A DNA stretch of 6,470 nt from Deltaproteobacteria bacterium (GTDB taxonomy: Bacteria > Desulfobacterota > Binatia > Binatales > Binataceae), in the NCBI GenBank assembly GCA_027403435.1, contig DAHZDR010000302.1, positions 1 to 6,470 of the forward strand, in the 5' to 3' direction. Below are positions 1 through 4,340 of this stretch, one piece after another (position 1 is the stretch's first letter; every line of letters starts with the position of its first letter). Under the pieces are notes generated by a model. That model worked only from the letters and a program-made list of their open reading frames with translations. It was not told where the DNA came from and made no database searches. A program made the translations under genes and the position numbers.

Positions 1-333
1 GACGCCGGCTGGGCGCCCCACTACATGTACCGGATGGATCACGCTTTCGATCGCCATCGTTTTTGGTTGCCGGCTGGACAGGAGTTGTCCAAAATGCCGA
101 GCGACTATTTCCGCGAGAATGTCTATATGACGTTCCAGGACGACTGGGTCGCTTTCAAAATGAAAGACATGTGCAACCAGCGGCGGCTGATGTGGGCCAA
201 CGATTTCCCGCATAGCGACTCCACCTGGCCGTGGTCGCAGGAACTCCTTGCCAAACATACGGTTAACCTCAACGAACAGGAAAAGAACTGGCTGCTGCAC
301 GACAACGTCGCCGAGCTTTACGGCCTTAACTGA
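1..333 (+). CDS. Amidohydrolase-2 family metal-dependent hydrolase, C-terminal part (5' end outside window)
   Basis: The reading frame is open from base 1 to the TGA at 331-333 and gives 110 residues, so the N-terminus lies upstream of the window. The fragment looks like the last third of a TIM-barrel amidohydrolase of the amidohydrolase-2 (ACMSD-like decarboxylase/hydrolase) family. It begins with a GWAPHYMYRMD segment, then a KMPSDYFRENVYMTFQDD segment, then WANDFPHSDSTWP, and ends with NVAELYGLN. In this family the Asp of the (S/N)DFPH motif, here residue 68 of the fragment, is the late metal/catalytic aspartate; the N-terminal HxH ligands would be upstream and cannot be seen. The substrate cannot be inferred. 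The family includes decarboxylases and C-C or amide hydrolases of aromatic-compound breakdown, which would suit the Rieske oxygenase that follows, but the 231-base gap and its palindrome argue for separate transcripts. Confidence 0.85.
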   Translation, partial: DAGWAPHYMYRMDHAFDRHRFWLPAGQELSKMPSDYFRENVYMTFQDDWVAFKMKDMCNQRRLMWANDFPHSDSTWPWSQELLAKHTVNLNEQEKNWLLHDNVAELYGLN

Positions 334-385
334 CCATGACTCCGGGTTGGACCGCGCAATTGACAGGCGATAGGTAGGGTAAAGT

Positions 386-419
386 CGGCCGCCCCGCCCG
401 GATCCGGGCGGAGCGGCCG
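386..419 (+). terminator. 34-base near-perfect palindrome after the amidohydrolase (possible U-less terminator or operator)
   Basis: Bases 386-402 and 403-419 are inverted copies with no spacer and one mismatch in 17 pairs, almost all G or C, with GGATCC at the centre. In RNA this would fold into a very stable hairpin 52 bases after the amidohydrolase stop. There is no T run on the + strand side; on the opposite strand the hairpin is followed by a short ACTTTACC stretch. It may therefore be a 3'-end stabiliser or U-less terminator of the upstream gene. The zero spacing also suits a dimeric protein-binding site. Structure is seen; function is inferred. Confidence 0.5.
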
Positions 420-437
420 CGCGGACGATTCCGCAAC

Positions 438-455
438 CCCGGATGAAGCTCCGGG
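438..455 (+). repeat. Small hairpin in the leader region of the Rieske gene
   Basis: CCCGGA at 438-443 pairs with TCCGGG at 450-455 across a six-base loop. A run of six T starts at 468, which is 12 bases past the stem and so too far for a classical intrinsic terminator. The structure is visible but its role is unknown. Confidence 0.3.
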
Positions 456-479
456 TGATCCTCTGAATTTTTTGAGCCG

Positions 480-514
480 CTGGCGCCAGTCGCCAGCCCG
501 CTCGCGCTGGCGAG
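480..514 (+). promoter_or_regulatory. Three-arm alternative hairpin region upstream of the Rieske gene
   Basis: CTGGCG at 480-485 can pair with CGCCAG at 491-496 (five-base loop). The same middle arm, extended to TCGCCAG at 490-496, can instead pair with CTGGCGA at 507-513 (ten-base loop). A third short stem, CTCGC 501-505 with GCGAG 510-514, competes with the second. Such exclusive pairings are the geometry of an RNA switch, and the region lies 50-85 bases before the Rieske start. High GC makes chance pairing easy, and no ligand-binding core is recognised. Confidence 0.25.
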
Positions 515-553
515 CCGTATGAGTTCGTGCTGGATTCTGGATTAACGGGAAAC

Positions 554-559
554 GAAGGA
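554..559 (+). promoter_or_regulatory. Ribosome binding site of the Rieske oxygenase gene
   Basis: GAAGGA lies five bases before the ATG at 565 in an A-rich stretch. This decides the start at 565 over the second in-frame ATG at 577. Confidence 0.7.
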
Positions 560-564
560 TTTTT

Positions 565-1722
565 ATGCAACGGGCAATGCAAATCGAACTCGGGCGACAG
601 CTGCTCTCCACTCTGGATGAGCGGAGGACCGCGCTCGCTGAAACGATCTATCGAAACCCGGTGAGCGATTATATTTCCGCCGAACAGGTAGCACTGGAGC
701 GGCGGCGGTTTTTCCGCGAGTCCCCGCTGGTGATGGGCTTGAGCGGTGATTTGCCTCAGCCCGGGGATTTCATCACCAACGATCTCCTCGGCTTACCCAT
801 CCTGATCGTGCGTCGCGATGACGGACAGGTAAACGCGTTCCTCAATGTATGCCGCCATCGCGGCTCCAAGGTGGCCGAGGGCTGCGGCAGCGGCCAGAAG
901 AGCTTTGTATGCCCCTATCATGGCTGGTCTTACGGCCGTGATGGCCGCTTGCTTGGAATAACCGACCATCGGGCATTCGGCGAGATCGACCGGTCGGCGC
1001 ATGGGCTGCGCGCGCTGCCGGTCAAGGAGGAATATGGGCTAATCTGGGTGCGGCCCATGCCCGGTGAGGCGTCGATCGAGCCGCGCGGCCTGCTCGGCGG
1101 GCTGGCGCCGGAGCTGGCCGCCTATGGCTTCGACCGTTACGCGCATTTTGAAACGCGCGTCCTGCAACGGCGCATGAACTGGAAACTCGTGGTGGACACT
1201 TTTCTCGAGGCGTACCACGTGCCGATTCTGCACCGGAAGACGATCGCTCCGCTAATCAACGGCCGATCCACTGTCTTCGATCCCCATAATGGCAATCTCC
1301 GAATGGTCGTGCCGCGCACCACCATCGACGAACTGCGCGCCCTTCCGGAAGACCGCTGGGAACTGTTGCAGCATATTGCGGTGATTTACGTATTGTTCCC
1401 CAACGTGGTGCTGGTATGGCAGGGCGACCATATTGAGACGTGGCGGGTCTATCCGGCCGGAAATGGCGCCGACGAAAGCGTGATGCACGTGTCGCTCTAC
1501 ACGCCTGAACCAGCGGCGACCGAGAAGGCGCGGGCGCACTGGGACCGCAACATGGATTTGCTGCTGCGCACGGTCGAGCGCGAGGATTTTCCGCTGGCCG
1601 AGGCGATGCAGCGCGGGTTCACGTCCGGTGCGCAGGATCACGTCAATTTCGGGCGCAATGAGCCGGCCCTGGCCCACTATCATGGCGCGATTCGAGGCGC
1701 GCTGCTCGGATTGCCGCTATAA
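565..1722 (+). CDS. Rieske non-heme iron oxygenase, alpha subunit (aromatic-ring-hydroxylating/demethylase type)
   Basis: The 385-residue protein is a complete oxygenase component. The N-terminal Rieske domain (about residues 45-165) binds a 2Fe-2S cluster through C96, H98, C116 and H119 in a C-X-H-X17-C-X2-H pattern (CRHRG ... CPYHGW). The C-terminal catalytic domain (about 195-380) carries the mononuclear iron site: H218 and H223 in LEAYHVPILH, and D341 in EREDFPLAEAM as the likely third ligand. Position E215, where naphthalene dioxygenase has the bridging aspartate, is glutamate. Family members use electrons from a separate reductase and O2 to hydroxylate an aromatic ring or an N-/O-methyl compound; no reductase, ferredoxin or beta subunit is in the window. 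The length is typical of alpha-only homotrimeric enzymes. The start follows from the GAAGGA site at 554-559. Neighbours are an amidohydrolase 231 bases upstream and a housekeeping operon downstream, so it is probably monocistronic. The family call is secure; the substrate is unknown. Confidence 0.93.
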   Translation: MQRAMQIELGRQLLSTLDERRTALAETIYRNPVSDYISAEQVALERRRFFRESPLVMGLSGDLPQPGDFITNDLLGLPILIVRRDDGQVNAFLNVCRHRGSKVAEGCGSGQKSFVCPYHGWSYGRDGRLLGITDHRAFGEIDRSAHGLRALPVKEEYGLIWVRPMPGEASIEPRGLLGGLAPELAAYGFDRYAHFETRVLQRRMNWKLVVDTFLEAYHVPILHRKTIAPLINGRSTVFDPHNGNLRMVVPRTTIDELRALPEDRWELLQHIAVIYVLFPNVVLVWQGDHIETWRVYPAGNGADESVMHVSLYTPEPAATEKARAHWDRNMDLLLRTVEREDFPLAEAMQRGFTSGAQDHVNFGRNEPALAHYHGAIRGALLGLPL

Positions 1723-1730
1723 AACCCCCG

Positions 1731-1761
1731 GCGGTTATCCGCCCGCACCGGGCGAATCCGC
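1731..1761 (+). terminator. Hairpin just after the Rieske stop codon, without U tract
   Basis: Eight bases after the TAA, CGCCCG at 1740-1745 pairs with CGGGCG at 1749-1754 over a three-base loop. An outer GCGG (1731-1734) / CCGC (1758-1761) helix extends it across a small internal loop. No T run follows, so it is a candidate for a U-less terminator or a 3'-end protecting stem of the Rieske transcript. Confidence 0.35.
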
Positions 1762-2004
1762 GAAATCCTCCGCTGGCCGCGCCACACCTGATCGCCCGCC
1801 GCCGCGCGGCTTCCCGCGCTTGGCGCCCCGCATCGCGGCGATTCGTGGTTGGCGATGGTCCGGGCGCGCTCCGGCGCGCCGCCGTTCTTGAACCAGGCGG
1901 TGTGATGTCGGCGGCGCGGAAGTTGTGGTTGCCGAATCCTGGTCGCGAGGCCGGCGCGCGCCGGTCCGGGCGGCTTGTCGGCGGCGGCGTTTGATGTTAG
2001 GTTG
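1762..2004. other. Non-coding gap between the Rieske gene and the rimP leader, with short repeats and GC palindromes
   Basis: No credible gene was found here on either strand; open frames exist only because the GC content is high. The stretch holds two related blocks. GTGGTTGGCGA (1845-1855) recurs as GTGGTTGCCGA (1925-1935), and GGTCCGGGCG occurs at 1857-1866 and again at 1963-1972. Each block also holds a GC palindrome: a stem 1863-1869/1874-1880 with a TCCG loop, and a perfect 14-base palindrome at 1951-1964. I looked for tRNA features such as a T-arm GGTTCGAAT-like sequence and found none. Confidence 0.6.
1975..2003 (+). promoter_or_regulatory. Candidate sigma-70-type promoter of the rimP operon
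   Basis: TTGTCG at 1975-1980 resembles a -35 box. A 17-base spacer later, TAGGTT at 1998-2003 matches the -10 consensus at three of six positions. A start about seven bases downstream would place transcription initiation right at the terminator hairpin at 2010, a layout expected of an attenuated leader. The -10 match is poor, so this is tentative. Confidence 0.25.
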
Positions 2005-2009
2005 CCAGC

Positions 2010-2031
2010 GTGGGCCGAAGCCCACTTTTTT
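2010..2031 (+). terminator. Intrinsic terminator in the rimP leader (probable attenuator)
   Basis: GTGGGC (2010-2015) pairs perfectly with GCCCAC (2020-2025) over a CGAA loop, and six T follow directly at 2026-2031. This is a textbook Rho-independent terminator. It sits 288 bases after the Rieske stop, behind another hairpin, but only 78 bases before the rimP start. It is therefore more likely a premature terminator of the rimP-nusA-ylxR-infB leader than the end of the Rieske transcript. Attenuator-like terminators ahead of rimP are known in other proteobacteria. A short helix CCAGC (2005-2009) / GCTGG (2043-2047) can enclose the terminator. Confidence 0.85.
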
Positions 2032-2075
2032 GTTGGTTCGCCGCTGGTCTCCGGGAACATTCGCGCTTTTTGACT

Positions 2076-2094
2076 CGGTTCCGCGGGCGAACCG
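2076..2094 (+). repeat. Hairpin just before the rimP ribosome binding site
   Basis: CGGTTC at 2076-2081 pairs with GAACCG at 2089-2094 over a seven-base loop. It ends two bases before the GGGGA (2097-2101) that probably serves as the rimP Shine-Dalgarno sequence. It could hold the initiation region open or modulate access; the role is inferred from position only. Confidence 0.4.
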
Positions 2095-2109
2095 CTGGGG
2101 AAACGGCCC

Positions 2110-2592
2110 GTGATGGTCTTGCAACTGAACCCGGTGGCGAAAAAGGTCGTCGAATTGCTGGAGCCGCATATCGAAAAACAGGGCTACGAGCTGGTCAGCG
2201 TGGAGTTCCGCAAGGGCGCGCGCAGCTCCCTGCTGCGGCTGCTGGTCGATCGGCCGGGCGGCGGAATCGCGCTCAGCGACCTCGAAACCCTGAGTCCGAT
2301 TTTGGGCGACTTGCTCGACGTTTACGACCCGATCGACGGCCGTTACCTGCTCGAGGTCGCCTCGCCCGGGATCAATCGGCCGTTGACCAAGCTCGCGCAC
2401 TTCGAGGCCCATCGCGGCCATCGGATCCGCCTGCGCACGCATCACGCGCACGACGGGCGCAAGGTTTTTCGCGGCGCGCTGACGGCGGCCGGTCCATCCG
2501 GAATCGAACTGGAGGACGAGGAGAGTCATAGCCCGAAGCGGTTTAGCTTCGACGAAATCCAGGGAGCGAATTACGAGCACAAATTTGACTGA
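2110..2592 (+). CDS. rimP: Ribosome maturation factor RimP
   Basis: RimP binds the small ribosomal subunit in the cytoplasm and helps late 30S assembly, including proper placement of S12-region proteins. The product is 160 residues from GTG 2110, or 159 from the overlapping ATG 2113; usual length is about 150. The N-terminal alpha/beta domain runs to about residue 85, with the family segment GYELVSVEF (25-33), LRLLVDRPGGG (42-52) and the hallmark LEVASPGINRPL (81-92). The C-terminal SH3-like domain covers about 93-160 and ends in EIQGANYEHKFD. I chose GTG 2110 because GGGGA at 2097-2101 lies eight bases before it; ATG 2113 would be 11 away and is equally possible on protein grounds. It is the first gene of the nusA-infB operon and follows a leader with an intrinsic terminator, so its expression is probably set by read-through. 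Confidence 0.95.
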   Translation: MMVLQLNPVAKKVVELLEPHIEKQGYELVSVEFRKGARSSLLRLLVDRPGGGIALSDLETLSPILGDLLDVYDPIDGRYLLEVASPGINRPLTKLAHFEAHRGHRIRLRTHHAHDGRKVFRGALTAAGPSGIELEDEESHSPKRFSFDEIQGANYEHKFD

Positions 2593-2610
2593 ACGGGCGC
2601 GATTCGCGCG

Positions 2611-2632
2611 CGGCGCGGGCTGGCCCGCGCCG
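2611..2632 (+). repeat. GC-rich hairpin between rimP and nusA
   Basis: CGGCGCGGGC (2611-2620) is followed after two bases by its exact inverse, GCCCGCGCCG (2623-2632), giving a nine- or ten-pair stem of pure G-C. No T run follows, so it is not an intrinsic terminator. A second weaker stem, GGGCG (2636-2640) with CGCCC (2651-2655), ends two bases before the nusA ribosome binding site. The pair may tune mRNA stability or nusA translation relative to rimP. Confidence 0.5.
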
Positions 2633-2657
2633 GCTGGGCGAAGCGGATTGCGCCCGC

Positions 2658-2663
2658 GGGAGG
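2658..2663 (+). promoter_or_regulatory. Ribosome binding site of nusA
   Basis: GGGAGG lies four bases before ATG 2668 and fixes that start. It is the best Shine-Dalgarno match in the window. Confidence 0.75.
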
Positions 2664-2667
2664 CGGT

Positions 2668-4053
2668 ATGGCGGGCGATCTGAACCGGGTAATCGAATCG
2701 GTCTCCAAGGAAAAGGGGATTGACAAGTCGATCGTGATTAACGCGATCGAGGAAATGATGCATTCGGCGGCCCGGCGCACCTATGGGGCCGACTGCAATA
2801 TCGAGTCGCGCTTCAACGCCGAACTGGGCGAAATCGAGCTTTTCGAAATCAAAACGGTGGTCGATACGGTGACCAATCCCGCCGCCCAGACCGCCGTCGC
2901 GGAGGCGCGCGCCAAATATGATCCCGAGGCCCAGGCCGGCGACGAAATCCTGATTAAGCTCGATACCGCCACGATGGGCCGGATCGCCGCGCAGGCCGCC
3001 AAGCAGAATCTCATCCAGCATATCCGCGACGCCGAGCGCAAACAGATTTACAACGAATTCAAGGATCGCAAGGACGAGGTCGTCTCCGGCATCGTGCAGC
3101 GCTTCGAGCGCAAGAACATGATCGTCAATCTCGGCCGCACCGAGGCGATCCTGCCCGAAAAAGAGCAGATTCCGCACGAACGCTATCGCCAGGGCGACCG
3201 GATCCGCGCCCTGATTCTCGACGTTGACCTTTCCGAAAAGGGGCTTTCGATCGTGCTTTCGCGCACCTCCAACCTGTTCCTGATGAAGCTGTTCGAGCAG
3301 GAAGTGCCGGAAATTTACGAGGGCATCGTCGAGATTCGCCAGTGCGCGCGCGAACCCGGCGGACGCGCCAAAGTCGCCGTCTATTCCAAGGACGGCGACG
3401 TCGATCCGGTCGGCGCCTGCGTCGGGATGAAGGGCACGCGCGTGCAGTCGGTGGTGCAGGAATTGCGCGGCGAGAAGATCGATATCGTCCCGTGGACCGA
3501 CGATCAGGCCGAACTGGTCTGCCGCGCGCTCGCCCCGGCCAAGGTTTCGAAAGTCATTATCGACGAGGAAGAGCGCGCGATGGAGGTGATCGTGCCGGAC
3601 GATCAGCTCTCGCTCGCGATCGGCAAGCGCGGCCAGAACGTGCGCCTGGCGCATCGGCTCTCCGGATGGAAGCTGGACGTGCGCAGCGACTCCGAGGCGG
3701 AGGATGAGGCGCGCGCCGCGCGCGCCTCGCTCAACGCGATTCCGGGGATCGGCGATATCAACGCCGAGTTGCTCTATCAATGGGGTTTCCGCACGGCGGA
3801 GCAACTGGGCGAAGCCAATGAGGATTCCTTTGAAGTCGAGGGCATTAGTCCCGAACGCGCCAAACAGTTGATCCACGCGGCGCGCGAGTGGGTCGTGACC
3901 AAGCGCCGCGTCGAAGAGGAACGGTCCCAGGCGGCGGCCGAGTCCGCCGCACTTGCGGCCGTCGCCGCTGACGGCGCCGAGGAAACCGCCGTGGAAACCG
4001 CTGGCGACGCCGCGCCGGCCGGGGAAGCGCCCGATGCCGAGGTCAAATCATAG
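2668..4053 (+). CDS. nusA: Transcription termination/antitermination factor NusA
   Basis: NusA binds RNA polymerase near the RNA exit channel and controls pausing, intrinsic termination and antitermination. The 461-residue protein shows the family order. The N-terminal RNA polymerase-binding domain covers about 1-130. The S1 domain covers about 136-200 (DEVVSGIVQRFERKNMIVNLG). KH1 covers about 228-290, with its GXXG loop as GMKG (253-256). KH2 covers about 292-345, with GKRG (319-322) in LSLAIGKRGQNVRLA. A single helix-hairpin-helix unit follows at about 355-408 (IPGIGDINAELL ... VEGISPERAKQLI), and then an Ala/Glu-rich, acidic, probably disordered tail (411-461). E. coli NusA (495 residues) has two acidic repeats at the C-terminus; only one such unit is visible here. 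The gene lies 75 bases after rimP and its 3' end overlaps ylxR by 20 bases, which suggests translational coupling. Autoregulation through the leader terminator is plausible from what is known in E. coli. Confidence 0.97.
   Translation: MAGDLNRVIESVSKEKGIDKSIVINAIEEMMHSAARRTYGADCNIESRFNAELGEIELFEIKTVVDTVTNPAAQTAVAEARAKYDPEAQAGDEILIKLDTATMGRIAAQAAKQNLIQHIRDAERKQIYNEFKDRKDEVVSGIVQRFERKNMIVNLGRTEAILPEKEQIPHERYRQGDRIRALILDVDLSEKGLSIVLSRTSNLFLMKLFEQEVPEIYEGIVEIRQCAREPGGRAKVAVYSKDGDVDPVGACVGMKGTRVQSVVQELRGEKIDIVPWTDDQAELVCRALAPAKVSKVIIDEEERAMEVIVPDDQLSLAIGKRGQNVRLAHRLSGWKLDVRSDSEAEDEARAARASLNAIPGIGDINAELLYQWGFRTAEQLGEANEDSFEVEGISPERAKQLIHAAREWVVTKRRVEEERSQAAAESAALAAVAADGAEETAVETAGDAAPAGEAPDAEVKS
4021..4027 (+). 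promoter_or_regulatory. Ribosome binding site deciding the ylxR start
   Basis: GGGGAAG lies six bases before ATG 4034, inside the end of nusA. The later in-frame ATG at 4058 has only a weak TAGG in front of it. The upstream site therefore favours 4034. Confidence 0.5.
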
Positions 4054-4330
4054 GCCGATGCGCACTTGCCTCGGATGCATGAAGCGCGGCGCGCAGGCGG
4101 CGATGGCGCGGCTGGTCAGTGACGGGCCCGGCGTGCGGCTTGACGGCGCCGGCGCGCGCGCGCCCGGCCGCGGCGGCTACCTGCATCGGCGCGCGGAATG
4201 CCTCGACCTCTTCGCGCGCGGCAAAGATCGCGAGTTCCGTTCGCTGCGGCGGCGGCTCGGACGCGCGGAACGAATCGAATTGACGGTAGCCATACGGGCG
4301 CTGCTAGTCAGCCGGGCCTCATTGGAATAA
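4034..4330 (+). CDS. ylxR: YlxR family RNA-binding protein (RNase P modulator RnpM)
   Basis: This is a 98-residue protein of the YlxR family, which sits between nusA and infB in many bacteria. In Bacillus subtilis the homologue has been renamed RnpM because it binds the RNase P RNA and modulates RNase P activity. Visible family features are RPMRTCLGCMKRG near the N-terminus (C12, C15), a basic patch, and the GRGGYLHRRAEC segment (45-56). The protein is rich in Arg, as expected for RNA binding. The start at 4034 overlaps nusA by 20 bases and supplies the usual residues before the RTCxGC motif; ATG 4058 would start exactly at MRTCLGC and give a shorter 90-residue form. The stop lies ten bases before infB. 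No ylxQ (L7Ae-like) gene follows, unlike in Firmicutes. Confidence 0.88.
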   Translation: MPRSNHRPMRTCLGCMKRGAQAAMARLVSDGPGVRLDGAGARAPGRGGYLHRRAECLDLFARGKDREFRSLRRRLGRAERIELTVAIRALLVSRASLE

Positions 4331-4340
4331 TATAGAAAAG

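Noticed and set aside
1..1722. The amidohydrolase and Rieske genes as a novel catabolic operon or a new biological system
   Set aside because: Both belong to very common families; only one is complete, they are separated by 231 bases with a strong palindrome, and no reductase, transporter or regulator is visible to define a pathway.
1680..2060. A 126-residue - strand frame over the gap between the Rieske gene and rimP
   Set aside because: It overlaps the Rieske C-terminus and the leader terminator, has no ribosome binding site or domain, and looks like translated GC-rich non-coding DNA.
1723..2109. Possible tRNA gene, as metY precedes rimP in E. coli
   Set aside because: No T-arm GGTTCGAATCC-like sequence, no acceptor pairing and no cloverleaf could be found on either strand.
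1735..3876. A 713-residue open frame on the - strand opposite rimP and most of nusA
   Set aside because: It is opposite two clearly conserved genes, its product has no recognisable domain, and long antisense frames are expected when GC-rich third positions remove stop codons.
4331..4340. A ylxQ (L7Ae-like) gene between ylxR and infB, as in Firmicutes
   Set aside because: Only ten bases separate the ylxR stop from the infB start, so no gene fits.
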